Source of the DNA: Flavobacterium sp. Sd200
GTDB lineage: Bacteria > Bacteroidota > Bacteroidia > Flavobacteriales > Flavobacteriaceae
Direction of reading: 5' to 3'
Assembly: GCF_009826935.1 (NCBI RefSeq)
Contig: NZ_WUMN01000004.1
Coordinates: 62,001-126,000, forward strand
DNA: 64,000 nucleotides
The position numbers and the translations under genes are program-made. Under the pieces are notes generated by a model that saw nothing but the letters and a program-made list of their open reading frames with translations, was not told the origin of the DNA and did no database searches. Of the stretch, positions 1 to 8,719 are shown one piece after another (within the stretch, counting starts at the first letter, position 1; each line of letters opens with the position of its first letter).

Positions 1-56
1 AGGGAATTTTAAAAGATTTTGAACAAAAGCTGTCTAATGTTATGAAACCGCTATGA
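1..56 (+). CDS. C-terminal end of an upstream gene (partial)
   Basis: An open frame enters from the left edge and reads GILKDFEQKLSNVMKPL before TGA at 54-56. The codon use and the amphipathic, lysine-rich ending look like a genuine protein C-terminus. The product cannot be named from 17 residues; a glycosyltransferase would fit the capsule cluster downstream, but that is inference from position only. Confidence 0.45.
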   Translation, partial: GILKDFEQKLSNVMKPL

Positions 57-259
57 TTGAAATAAAAAAAAAGTGTTAAAAAATAATTTAAAATTTGATG
101 TAGTTCAATTTAAAATGATGAACTTTACTGCATAGTTAATTATTGTGCCGTATGAAAAAAAACTATTCTTAAAAGCTGCATCAATTTTAAAGTAGCTCTT
201 TGCTATTTAGTTCACAAGCCTCCCATCAATTTAAAAATTTTATTTGCTTATCCCTACAA

Positions 260-1645
260 ATGCAGCAATATTTAAATAAAATATCTTTAGTAAGGCTAAT
301 TGCAGACCTTTCTGTGGTTGCGCTTACATACATTGTATGTATATACTGCGTGCAGCCACTTACTTTCGCCTATAATTTTAAGGCTAAGTTTTTTTTGCTC
401 ATTATATTATTATTTGTGTGGTTTTTTAGCGGTACATCTAATAAATTATATAATGAGCACAGGGTAAGACCCGGGTTTTCGTTAGAAATTTACAAAACAC
501 TGAAAGGTATAATTTTATTAGCCCTGTCTGTTGTTGTTGTATCTTTTTTTTCGCAACAGTTTTTGCCAACAAACTTTGTATTTATCTACTCGGCAACATT
601 GCTTTTTTGCTTTGCTACAGAAAAGTATATTATACACAGGCTTGTCCTGTTTTTAAGAAGCCAGGGATATAATTTAAGGCACGTAATTCTTCTTGGCCAT
701 GGAAACTCTGCACAACAATTCTATGATCTTATTACAAATAACCCACATTTGGGATATGATGTTGTTGGATATTTTGACAATGAAGACAAAGAGGCTTTAA
801 TAGGTCCTTACCTGGGTAAAATAGATGGTATTGGCGCTTTTTTAAAAACAAGGCCTATTAATGAAGTTATTGTGGCTACACCCGGCATTACAATACAGGA
901 AATAGAAGATATTACTTATGTGGTAGACAAGGCTGGTATAAGGGTGAGGATAATACCTGATTTCCATTTTCAGTTTTATAACCGCTATGAATTTAAACAG
1001 TTTGGTAATATCCCCACAGTATCTTTAAGAAAAGAACCGTTAGAAGAGACCCATAATAAATTTATAAAACGAACATTCGATATTGTTTTCAGCCTTATGG
1101 TGCTTTTACTGATATGCTCATGGCTATATCCTTTAATTGCTATACTAATAAAAACGGGTTCTAAAGGCCCTGTATTATTTAAGCAAAAAAGGTTGGGCAG
1201 AGACCGTAAGGAGTTTTGGTGCTATAAATTTAGAAGCATGTATGTAAATGCAGTTTCTGATAAGCAAATGGCTAAAAAGGGAGATTCCCGTATTACACCT
1301 ATCGGGCGTATTTTAAGGAAAACCAGCTTAGATGAGTTTCCTCAATTTTGGAATGTTTTAAAAGGAGATATGTCTATTGTAGGGCCAAGGCCGCACATGA
1401 GTATTCAAAACGAACAATATCAGGAAATTATAAATAACTATCTTGTAAGGCAGCTTATCAAGCCAGGTATTACAGGCTGGGCTCAGGTAAATGGTTACAG
1501 GGGCGAAATTGAAAATGATTTTGATATTAAGAGCCGTGTTGCCTATGACATATGGTATTTGGAAAACTGGAGTTTTTTCCTTGATATAAAAATAATTTAC
1601 CTTACAGTTTGGAATATTTTTAAGGGAGAAGAAAAAGCCTATTAG
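260..1645 (+). CDS. Polyprenyl glycosylphosphotransferase (WcaJ/WbaP-like)
   Basis: An integral membrane enzyme that should transfer a hexose-1-phosphate from a UDP-sugar to undecaprenyl phosphate, the first committed step of capsule or exopolysaccharide assembly. The 461-residue product has four predicted membrane helices in the first 120 residues, a central Rossmann/CoA-binding-like domain (GHGNSAQQFYDLI), a fifth helix (FDIVFSLMVLLLI) and a C-terminal sugar transferase domain with KFRSM, GPRPH and KPGITGWAQV motifs. I start at ATG 260; an in-frame TTG at 200 would add 20 residues unlike the family start. It lies 18 bp upstream of a second, shorter sugar transferase. The sugar cannot be decided. 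Confidence 0.88.
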   Translation: MQQYLNKISLVRLIADLSVVALTYIVCIYCVQPLTFAYNFKAKFFLLIILLFVWFFSGTSNKLYNEHRVRPGFSLEIYKTLKGIILLALSVVVVSFFSQQFLPTNFVFIYSATLLFCFATEKYIIHRLVLFLRSQGYNLRHVILLGHGNSAQQFYDLITNNPHLGYDVVGYFDNEDKEALIGPYLGKIDGIGAFLKTRPINEVIVATPGITIQEIEDITYVVDKAGIRVRIIPDFHFQFYNRYEFKQFGNIPTVSLRKEPLEETHNKFIKRTFDIVFSLMVLLLICSWLYPLIAILIKTGSKGPVLFKQKRLGRDRKEFWCYKFRSMYVNAVSDKQMAKKGDSRITPIGRILRKTSLDEFPQFWNVLKGDMSIVGPRPHMSIQNEQYQEIINNYLVRQLIKPGITGWAQVNGYRGEIENDFDIKSRVAYDIWYLENWSFFLDIKIIYLTVWNIFKGEEKAY

Positions 1646-1663
1646 CAACATAAATACTGGTAT

Positions 1664-2242
1664 ATGGCAAAAAGGATATTTGATGTTTTATTTGCATTGT
1701 TATGCCTCGTGTTTTTCAGTAGTATAATTCTTGTTTTCTTCATTGCAGCAACACTGTCTACAGGACAAAACGGAATGTTTACCCAGGTTAGGGTAGGCCA
1801 ATATGGAAAAATATTTACTATCTATAAGATCAGGTCTATAAAAAATATACAACCTGATATAAAGGTTATTACACCATTGGGGCGCTTTATGCGTAAGTAT
1901 AAAGTAGACGAATTGCCGCAGCTCTTTAATATAATCGTTGGCGATATGAGTTTTGTGGGGCCACGTCCTGACCTTTCGGGGTATTATGACAAACTTGAGG
2001 GGCCGGAAAGAGAACTGCTTAAGTTAAAGCCCGGTCTTACAGGTCCGGCAAGTTTAAAATATGCCAACGAAGAAGAGATACTGGCAAATGTGCCGGATCC
2101 GTTATGGTATAATGACACGGTTATATTTCCTGATAAAGTGCGCATCAATATGGAATATTTAAAAAAGCGTTCATTGCTTTATGATTTTAAAATTATTCTT
2201 TGCACAATTGTCGGCAGCAAACAAAACCTAAATTATTTTTAA
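1664..2242 (+). CDS. Short sugar transferase (PglC-like monotopic phosphoglycosyl transferase)
   Basis: A 192-residue protein with only the catalytic half of the bacterial sugar transferase family (PF02397): one N-terminal re-entrant/membrane helix, then FTIYKIRSI, KVDELPQLFNI, GPRPDLSGYY and KPGLTGPASL. Its size is that of PglC/EpsL-type enzymes, which load a phospho-sugar on undecaprenyl phosphate. It is followed by an aminotransferase of the PglE type, as in flavobacterial surface-glycan clusters where an N-acetylated amino sugar is the first residue. No PglD-like acetyltransferase is seen between them, so the pathway is incomplete here or completed elsewhere. Confidence 0.87.
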   Translation: MAKRIFDVLFALLCLVFFSSIILVFFIAATLSTGQNGMFTQVRVGQYGKIFTIYKIRSIKNIQPDIKVITPLGRFMRKYKVDELPQLFNIIVGDMSFVGPRPDLSGYYDKLEGPERELLKLKPGLTGPASLKYANEEEILANVPDPLWYNDTVIFPDKVRINMEYLKKRSLLYDFKIILCTIVGSKQNLNYF

Positions 2243-2291
2243 TATAATGTAAAGGTTTAATTTAAAAGCTTATTTTTAGCTGTAAATTATA

Positions 2292-3431
2292 TTGATCGTG
2301 ACTAAAATATGGCTTTCATCGCCGCACATGGGAGGTAATGAACAAAATTTTGTTCAGCAGGCTTTTGATGGCAACTGGATTGCTCCTTTAGGGCCTAATG
2401 TTACAGGTTTTGAAAAAGATATAGAGAGCTATTTGGATGCTAATGTGTATGCTGCGGCATTATCTTCGGGCACAGCAGCGTTGCATTTAGGGCTTATATT
2501 ACTGGGAGTTCAAAAAGGCGATGAAGTAATTTGCCAGTCGTTTACATTTGCGGCATCGGCAAACCCAATAATTTATTTAGGAGCCGCCCCTGTTTTTGTA
2601 GACAGCGAGCCGGAGACCTGGAATATTTGTCCCAACGCGCTTGAAGATGCTGTTAAAAGCCGTATAGCAAAAGGAAAAAAGCCAAAGGCTATAATTGCCG
2701 TGCATTTATATGGCATGCCTTATAAAGTAAATGAAATAAATAGTATTGCCCAAAAATATAATATACCTGTTTTAGAGGACAGTGCCGAGGCATTAGGTAG
2801 TAAATATTATGATAAACCCTGCGGTACACTTGGTGATATAAGTGTTTTGTCGTTTAATGGAAATAAAATAATAACTACATCTGGCGGTGGCGCTTTAATT
2901 ACCCGTGATGCTGAAACAAAAAATAAGGCAGTTTTTTTAGCAACACAAGCCCGCGATGATGCTCCTTATTATCAGCACAGCACTATAGGTTATAATTATC
3001 GCATGAGCAATGTTTGTGCAGGTATAGGAAGGGGGCAGATGCTTGTGCTTGATGATCATGTTGCTGGGCGGAGAAATATGAATGCCTTTTATGCCAGTTT
3101 TTTTAATACAATTAACGGGGTAGAAGTACATAAAGAAAAAAATGATAGCATCTTTAGTAACCATTGGTTAACAACGATATTGATAGATGCTGAAGTTACG
3201 GGAGGTAAAACGGCAGAGGGGTTAAGGCTTGCTTTTAATGAAGAAGATATAGAATCAAGGCCTTTATGGAAGCCGCTGCATCTGCAACCTGTATTTAAAG
3301 ACTATCCTTATTATGGGTCGGATATTGCCCAACAACTTTTTGATATTGGGTTGTGTCTTCCGTCAGGCTCTAATTTAGGAGAGTATGAAAGGCAGAGGAT
3401 TTACAAGGCAATGTCAAAGTTTTTTAATTAG
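2292..3431 (+). CDS. DegT/DnrJ/EryC1/StrS aminotransferase (PglE-like)
   Basis: A PLP-dependent sugar aminotransferase of about 380 residues that would convert a nucleotide-linked 4-keto sugar to the 4-amino sugar. Visible motifs are SSGTAALHLGL near residue 58, the LEDSAEALG cofactor loop near 161, and the Schiff-base lysine K192 in FNGNKIITTSGGG. The 4-keto substrate could come from the FlaA1/CapD-like dehydratase at 4198. The start is uncertain between TTG 2292 and GTG 2298; homologues begin just before KIWLSSPHMGG, and no ATG is available there. Co-directional with the sugar transferase 49 bp upstream. Confidence 0.88.
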   Translation: MIVTKIWLSSPHMGGNEQNFVQQAFDGNWIAPLGPNVTGFEKDIESYLDANVYAAALSSGTAALHLGLILLGVQKGDEVICQSFTFAASANPIIYLGAAPVFVDSEPETWNICPNALEDAVKSRIAKGKKPKAIIAVHLYGMPYKVNEINSIAQKYNIPVLEDSAEALGSKYYDKPCGTLGDISVLSFNGNKIITTSGGGALITRDAETKNKAVFLATQARDDAPYYQHSTIGYNYRMSNVCAGIGRGQMLVLDDHVAGRRNMNAFYASFFNTINGVEVHKEKNDSIFSNHWLTTILIDAEVTGGKTAEGLRLAFNEEDIESRPLWKPLHLQPVFKDYPYYGSDIAQQLFDIGLCLPSGSNLGEYERQRIYKAMSKFFN

Positions 3432-3473
3432 TTTCTTGTAGTTTTGCTGTGGCATAACATTAATAATAAAGGT

Positions 3474-4160
3474 TTGAATAAAACAATCACTATTGCAATA
3501 GATGGTTTTTCGTCTACCGGTAAAAGTACACTGGCAAAGCAATTGGCTAAAAAGCTGAATTATATTTATGTAGATACCGGGGCAATGTATCGTGCAGTTA
3601 CACTGTATGCCTTGCGGAAGGGATATATTTCTTTGTCGTTTTTTGATAAAGAAGCACTCATAAAAGATTTACCGGACATTAATCTCAACTTCTTTTTTAA
3701 TAAAGAGCTTTCGCTAAGCGAAATGTATTTGAATCAGGAAAATGTTGAAGGTGCTATACGGAAGATGGAAGTTTCTGAATTGGTTAGCCAGGTAGCTAAA
3801 GTTCCTGAGGTTAGGGAAAAGCTTGTAGAGCAGCAACGTTTTATGGGGCGCGATAAAGGAGTTGTAATGGATGGAAGGGATATTGGTACCGTTGTTTTTC
3901 CTGATGCCGAACTAAAATTGTTTATGACTTCCAGGGCGGAAACAAGAGCCCAAAGGCGCTTTGAAGAACTTAAAGCGCAAGGAAATGATGTTACATACAA
4001 AAGTGTTTATGATAATATTATTGAAAGAGACAGCATAGATACAGGAAGGAAAGACTCTCCTTTAGTGAAATCTCCGGATGCTGTTGAAATTGATAATTCA
4101 GATCTTACAAAAGAGGAACAGTTTGAAAAAATTTTAGAATTGGTAAATAAAAAGCTTTAG
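3474..4160 (+). CDS. cmk: Cytidylate kinase
   Basis: Phosphorylates CMP and dCMP to the diphosphates in pyrimidine salvage and DNA precursor supply. The 228-residue product has the P-loop GFSSTGKST, VDTGAMYRA, the MDGRDIGTVVFPDA motif and an arginine-rich lid (RAETRAQRRFEEL), all typical of Cmk. The start chosen is TTG 3474, giving MNKTITIAIDGF, which matches the family's short N-terminus; an upstream TTG at 3444 would add ten unrelated residues. Its position inside a polysaccharide cluster is odd and could mean a second cmk copy or a link to CMP-sugar use. Confidence 0.9.
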   Translation: MNKTITIAIDGFSSTGKSTLAKQLAKKLNYIYVDTGAMYRAVTLYALRKGYISLSFFDKEALIKDLPDINLNFFFNKELSLSEMYLNQENVEGAIRKMEVSELVSQVAKVPEVREKLVEQQRFMGRDKGVVMDGRDIGTVVFPDAELKLFMTSRAETRAQRRFEELKAQGNDVTYKSVYDNIIERDSIDTGRKDSPLVKSPDAVEIDNSDLTKEEQFEKILELVNKKL

Positions 4161-4197
4161 TAGTTAAAAAGCTAAAGGTTTATATATAAAGAATTGC

Positions 4198-5319
4198 ATG
4201 ATCAAAATAGATTATGATTTGGAAAATTTATTGGAAAGAAAACCTATACTTCTCGACAGTCAGTTGATAAGTGGTCTTATCTCCGGTAAAACAATTTTAA
4301 TCACAGGTGCGGCCGGTTCCATTGGGAGCGAGATCGTTAAACAGGTGGCCGGCTTTAATCCCGGGAATATAATTTTGCTTGATCAGGCAGAAACCCCGCT
4401 ATTTCTTTTAGATCTCGAAATGCAGGCATTTAAGTCTCATATAAACATACATATAGAGATAGCAGATGTGAGCAATAAGGCCTCAATAAATCAGGTTTTT
4501 AAAAAGCACAGGCCTGATGTGGTGTTTCATGCTGCGGCATACAAACATGTTGAATTGATGGAAAATAATCCGTCACAAGCAGTACTGGTTAATGTGATGG
4601 GAACAAAAAATGTAGCCGATATGGCATTGCGTTATCAGGTTGGTACATTTGTTCTGATCTCTACAGATAAGGCTGTAAAACCGGGCAATGTAATGGGAGC
4701 CAGTAAACGTGTAGCCGAAAAATACATACAGGCTTTGCACACATACATTACTGAAGGTGTTAAAGATAGTAACACTAAGTTTTTAATTACGCGTTTTGGT
4801 AATGTGTTGGGTTCTAATGGTTCTGTCGTACCGGTCTTTGCAAAACAAATTATGCCCGGAGGTAATATTACCGTTACCCATCCTGAAATTAAAAGGTATT
4901 TTATGACCGTTAAAGAAGCCTGTCAGTTGGTTTTAGATGCCGGTGCAATGGGAAGGGGAGGAGAAATATATACTTTTGATATGGGTAAACAGGTAAAAAT
5001 TTTAGATCTTGCCATTAAAATGATACGCATGGCAGGACTGGAACCTGAGACCGATGTGAAGATTACATATGTGGGTTTACGCCCGGGAGAAAAATTATAT
5101 GAAGAACTCCTGACAGATACATCAAAAATGTTGCCAACGCACAATAAAAATATACTCATTAGCCGCGATGCTTGCGAAGATTATGATTATGTTGCAAAGA
5201 GTATAAAAGATATGGTGCGTCATTCAAAAAAATATAATAGTATTCAGGTAGTAAGAGAAATAAAAAAGCTTGTGCCTGAGTTTATAAGCGCAAATTCTGA
5301 ATTCGAAAAGCTTGATTAA
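4198..5319 (+). CDS. Nucleotide-sugar 4,6-dehydratase, short FlaA1/CapD-like form
   Basis: A soluble SDR enzyme of 373 residues that should convert a UDP-N-acetylhexosamine to the 4-keto-6-deoxy sugar for capsule synthesis. The NAD(P)-binding TGAAGSIGSE lies at 36-45, HAAAYKHVEL at 111-120 and the catalytic segment STDKAVKPGNVMGASK at 155-170. The usual catalytic Tyr of SDR enzymes is Met166, as described for WbpM-type dehydratases. Most flavobacterial homologues are near 640 residues with four membrane helices and a CoA-binding domain; this one lacks that half and begins directly with the catalytic part. It likely feeds the aminotransferase at 2292. Confidence 0.85.
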   Translation: MIKIDYDLENLLERKPILLDSQLISGLISGKTILITGAAGSIGSEIVKQVAGFNPGNIILLDQAETPLFLLDLEMQAFKSHINIHIEIADVSNKASINQVFKKHRPDVVFHAAAYKHVELMENNPSQAVLVNVMGTKNVADMALRYQVGTFVLISTDKAVKPGNVMGASKRVAEKYIQALHTYITEGVKDSNTKFLITRFGNVLGSNGSVVPVFAKQIMPGGNITVTHPEIKRYFMTVKEACQLVLDAGAMGRGGEIYTFDMGKQVKILDLAIKMIRMAGLEPETDVKITYVGLRPGEKLYEELLTDTSKMLPTHNKNILISRDACEDYDYVAKSIKDMVRHSKKYNSIQVVREIKKLVPEFISANSEFEKLD

Positions 5320-5381
5320 GTGTTCGTGCTGAGGGAGTCAATAATTTGTTTTTATATAATATTTTATTAAAATTAAAAAAT

Positions 5382-5389
5382 TATATTTG
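5382..5389 (+). promoter_or_regulatory. Candidate -7 element before the Wza/Wzc pair
   Basis: TATATTTG matches the Bacteroidetes TAnnTTTG -7 consensus 68 nt before the exporter start. No good TTG box is seen 19-21 nt upstream. It lies in the only sizeable gap (138 bp) of the capsule cluster, so it may begin a separate transcript for the export genes. Confidence 0.45.
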
Positions 5390-5457
5390 CAGAGGCTTGT
5401 AAAATCTGCGCTTACTTTAAATAAAAGTTAATATCAATAGATAATATACAGTTTGTA

Positions 5458-6252
5458 ATGATTAAAAAAATTTTGATTCTGGTTTTTATTACATTATCAA
5501 TTGCATCGTGTACCTCCAGTAAAGATATTGTTTATTTTCAGGGCGATCCGAAAGCTAAAACCGATACTGCATCAGCAGCTAAAGAGAGCAAATCAGAATT
5601 TGAAACCACATTGAAGTCAGATGATGTTTTGGCCATAATTGTATCTGCACCAGACCCATTAATTGCTGCGCCTTTTAATTTGCCTGTAACCGGTGTGCAA
5701 AAGGGCGGTGAAGGCTTAACGAGTGCTGTTGGTCAGCAACAGCTACAAACATATCTTGTAGACAGGGAAGGCAATATCAATTTTCCTGTAATTGGTGTAA
5801 TTAAAGTGGCTGGTTTTACAAAAGAACAGGTAGTTGCTAATCTTATTAAAGAACTGAAAAAATATATAAATGAGCCTATTGTAAATTTAAGGATTGTAAA
5901 CTTTAAAGTTTCTGTATTGGGTGAAGTTGCCAGGCCGGGTTCTTTCACTATTCAGGGAGAACGCATTAGCCTTGCAGAGGCTTTGAGTTTGGCAGGAGAT
6001 ATGACCATTTATGGTTTAAGGCATGAAATAGTTGTGCTGAGAGATATAAATGGGGTTAAAACATACAATAGTGTTGATATAGGCAACCCTAACTTTATTA
6101 ACTCTCCCTTTTACTACCTTACTCAAAACGATGTGGTATATGTAAAACCGAATAACACAAGGGTTAAATCAGCGGCTATTGGCCCTAATACAACGCTTAT
6201 CATATCTGCCCTTTCTTTATTACTAACCACTATTGCTTTATTAACACGATAA
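5458..6252 (+). CDS. Polysaccharide export outer-membrane lipoprotein (Wza/BexD family)
   Basis: The outer-membrane part of the Wzc/Wza-type capsule export machine. The 264-residue protein has a lipoprotein signal with lipobox SIASC (Cys18), a polysaccharide export domain (SDDVLAIIVSAPDP through YLVDREGNINFPVIGVIKVAG) and an SLBB-like domain (VSVLGEVARPGSFTIQG). A C-terminal hydrophobic helix of about 19 residues probably anchors or spans the outer membrane. The tyrosine kinase gene starts 7 bp downstream, the standard export pair. Shorter than E. coli Wza (379 residues) but normal for Bacteroidetes. Confidence 0.92.
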   Translation: MIKKILILVFITLSIASCTSSKDIVYFQGDPKAKTDTASAAKESKSEFETTLKSDDVLAIIVSAPDPLIAAPFNLPVTGVQKGGEGLTSAVGQQQLQTYLVDREGNINFPVIGVIKVAGFTKEQVVANLIKELKKYINEPIVNLRIVNFKVSVLGEVARPGSFTIQGERISLAEALSLAGDMTIYGLRHEIVVLRDINGVKTYNSVDIGNPNFINSPFYYLTQNDVVYVKPNNTRVKSAAIGPNTTLIISALSLLLTTIALLTR

Positions 6253-6259
6253 TATATTT

Positions 6260-8659
6260 ATGCAGAATAATATCCCATCATTGCAAAATAATGATATTAA
6301 TAATGATGTAAATCTGAGAGATTTAATCTGGCGTTATCTTGTTTATTGGAAATGGTTTGTGTTAAGCTGCGTTATTTGTGTATTTGTAGCTTTTACTGTA
6401 TTACGCTACTCGATGCCAAAATACAGTGTTTCTGCAACTATTTTAATAAAAGACGACAAAAAGGGAGGTATGGCATCAGAGCTTTCTGCCTTTAGCGATC
6501 TTGGTTTAATGAATGGGGTAAAGAACAATGTTGACAATGAGGTTGAGATATTAAAAGCCCGTACTCTTGTAAGAAAAACGGTACAGGAGCTTAAGTTTAA
6601 TATAGCATATTTTGTTCCCGGTAATTTTAAAGAGGTAGAAGTATACAAGAACAGCCCTATAGTTGTTAACTTCTTTAATACCGATGAAGACTTTTTAGAT
6701 AAGGGATATGAGGTAACTGTTAAAATACTATCTCAAAGAGATTTCGCTCTTTATGATGTTGAAGGTAACAGTCTCGGTAACTACGAATTTGGTAAAGAAA
6801 TAAAAAACGAGTTGGGCAGTATGGTGGTAACCTCTGCTTCTGGCAAGCCGCTTAATCAAACATTAAAAAATTTAGTTACTGTAAGATTATTGCCTCTTGC
6901 AAAAGTTGCTGCTTCTTACAGAGGTAATTTACAAATACAACCTGTAAACCAAAAAGCAAGTAGTGTACTTACACTTTCGGTTATTGACCCTGTGAAAGAA
7001 AAAGGTGTCGATTTTTTAAATATGCTTATCACCAAATACAATGAAGATGCTATTAATGATAAAAATATTGTAGCAACTAAAACCGATAAGTTTATTAATC
7101 AAAGGCTCGATTCTATTAGCGCAGAATTAGGTGAGGTAGAGTTTGGTGTTGAAACATTTAAAAAGAAAAATAAAGTTACAGATATAGTTTCTGAAGCGCA
7201 ATTGTTTATAAACAATGAGAGTTCTTATGAAACCAATGTAATTCAAACCACAACACGATTGAAAGTTGTTGAGGCAATGATCAATTTTCTTAAAGGCAGT
7301 GGCAATTCTGATGTTATACCTGCAAACATTGTTCCCGAAGGAGAAACAGCTGAGCTTATCAATCAGTATAACCAGTTGGTGTTAACTCGTAACAGCATAG
7401 AAAAGAGCTCTACAGAATTAAACCCACAGGTTATAAATTTTGAAAGGCAGATAGAAGGCTTAAGGTCTACTATTCAGGAAAGCCTGAACAATCTTAAAAC
7501 ATCGCTGCAAATTGCCCAACGCGACCTTAAGCGTCAGGAAAATATTCTTTCAGGAAAAATTGGTGAAGTGCCAAGGCAGGAAAGAGAATTTAGGGTTATT
7601 GACAGACAGCAAAAAGTTAAAGAAGCATTGTATCTTTATTTACTTCAAAAAAGAGAGGAAAATGCCATAACGCTTGCAGTAACGGCTCCAAACTCTAAAG
7701 TAATAGATGCGGCTTATGCAAACCCGTCTCCTGTATCGCCTAAAAAGAACATGACATATATGCTTGCACTGTTTATTGGGGCAGTAATGCCGGTGCTTGC
7801 AATTTACATTTTAAGCCTTTTAGATACAAAAATACATACACGTAAAGATATCGAGGCAATTGGTATTCCGTTCCTGGGTGATGTACCTAAAACTGAGTTT
7901 AACAAAGAGCTGATCAATAATCATAGCAGGTCGAGTACGGCAGAATCGTTAAGGATAATAAGAACCAATTTGGAATTCGTATTAAATTCCCTGCCGGAAT
8001 CTGAAAATGCTAAAACGGTATTTGTCACATCAACAATACCTAAAGAAGGTAAAACATTTATATCTGTAAACCTTGCGGCAACTATAGCACTTACAGGTAA
8101 AAAAGTTCTACTTATAGCTATGGACGTCAGAAATCCTAAACTGGATGAATATATTGATGTGCCTTCTAAAGGTCTAACAAATTTCCTGTCATCAAAAAGC
8201 GGCGTTATAGAAGACTATATTATAAAAATTGACAACTTTGATAGTTTCTATGTATTGCCTCCGGGTATTATACCTCCAAATCCTGCAGAGTTGCTGATGG
8301 GTAAAAAAGTAGAAGACCTGTTTGCAAAATTAAAACAGGAATATGATTATGTTGTAGTAGATACAGCTCCTGTAAGCCTTGTAACAGATACTCTTATACT
8401 TGCTAAATATGCAGATGCTTTTGTATATGTTGCTAGGGCTAACCACTTAGATAAAAGAATGCTTTCTATACCTGCGTCATTATATAGAGATGGTAAATTG
8501 CCAAATATGGCTGTACTTCTTAATGATACAGGATCTGAAAAAGGCTATGGTTACGGTTATGGTTATGGCTACGGTTACGGTTACGGTTATGGCTACGGTT
8601 ATGGTCCGGATATACAGAAACCTAAAACCTGGAAAGATAAACTTTTCGGCAGGAAATAA
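6260..8659 (+). CDS. Capsule-export tyrosine autokinase (Wzc family)
   Basis: Inner-membrane co-polymerase fused to a BY-kinase that controls capsule length and export by cycles of autophosphorylation. The 799-residue protein has an N-terminal Wzz domain with a membrane helix (WKWFVLSCVICVFVAF), a long periplasmic coiled-coil region, a second helix near 500 (YMLALFIGAVMPVLAIYI), then the kinase domain with Walker A STIPKEGKT near 590, Walker A' LLIAMDVRNP and Walker B YDYVVVDTAP. The C-terminus ends in ten Gly-Tyr pairs (residues 762-781), an extreme form of the phospho-tyrosine tail. A matching PHP phosphatase is convergent at 8696. Confidence 0.93.
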   Translation: MQNNIPSLQNNDINNDVNLRDLIWRYLVYWKWFVLSCVICVFVAFTVLRYSMPKYSVSATILIKDDKKGGMASELSAFSDLGLMNGVKNNVDNEVEILKARTLVRKTVQELKFNIAYFVPGNFKEVEVYKNSPIVVNFFNTDEDFLDKGYEVTVKILSQRDFALYDVEGNSLGNYEFGKEIKNELGSMVVTSASGKPLNQTLKNLVTVRLLPLAKVAASYRGNLQIQPVNQKASSVLTLSVIDPVKEKGVDFLNMLITKYNEDAINDKNIVATKTDKFINQRLDSISAELGEVEFGVETFKKKNKVTDIVSEAQLFINNESSYETNVIQTTTRLKVVEAMINFLKGSGNSDVIPANIVPEGETAELINQYNQLVLTRNSIEKSSTELNPQVINFERQIEGLRSTIQESLNNLKTSLQIAQRDLKRQENILSGKIGEVPRQEREFRVIDRQQKVKEALYLYLLQKREENAITLAVTAPNSKVIDAAYANPSPVSPKKNMTYMLALFIGAVMPVLAIYILSLLDTKIHTRKDIEAIGIPFLGDVPKTEFNKELINNHSRSSTAESLRIIRTNLEFVLNSLPESENAKTVFVTSTIPKEGKTFISVNLAATIALTGKKVLLIAMDVRNPKLDEYIDVPSKGLTNFLSSKSGVIEDYIIKIDNFDSFYVLPPGIIPPNPAELLMGKKVEDLFAKLKQEYDYVVVDTAPVSLVTDTLILAKYADAFVYVARANHLDKRMLSIPASLYRDGKLPNMAVLLNDTGSEKGYGYGYGYGYGYGYGYGYGYGPDIQKPKTWKDKLFGRK
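8543..8605 (+). repeat. Gly-Tyr codon tandem repeat in the kinase tail
   Basis: Ten consecutive GGY-TAY codon pairs (60 nt) followed by one more GGT encode a (Gly-Tyr)10-Gly stretch. The 6-nt unit is nearly perfect apart from third-base C/T changes, so it could expand or contract by slippage in steps that keep the frame. In BY-kinases the C-terminal tyrosine cluster is the autophosphorylation site. Confidence 0.9.
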
Positions 8660-8682
8660 AATCCCTGCTGTGGGGCTAAATA

Positions 8683-8719
8683 AAAAATTCCCTCTTTACA
8701 TGCTAAAGAGGGAATTTTT
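8683..8719. terminator. Bidirectional intrinsic terminator overlapping a coding end
   Basis: A perfect 16-bp stem (8683-8698 and 8704-8719, loop CATGC) with A-run and T-run flanks can end transcription in both directions. It serves the kinase gene on the plus strand and lies across the last codons and stop codon (8696-8698) of the convergent phosphatase gene. Confidence 0.88.
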
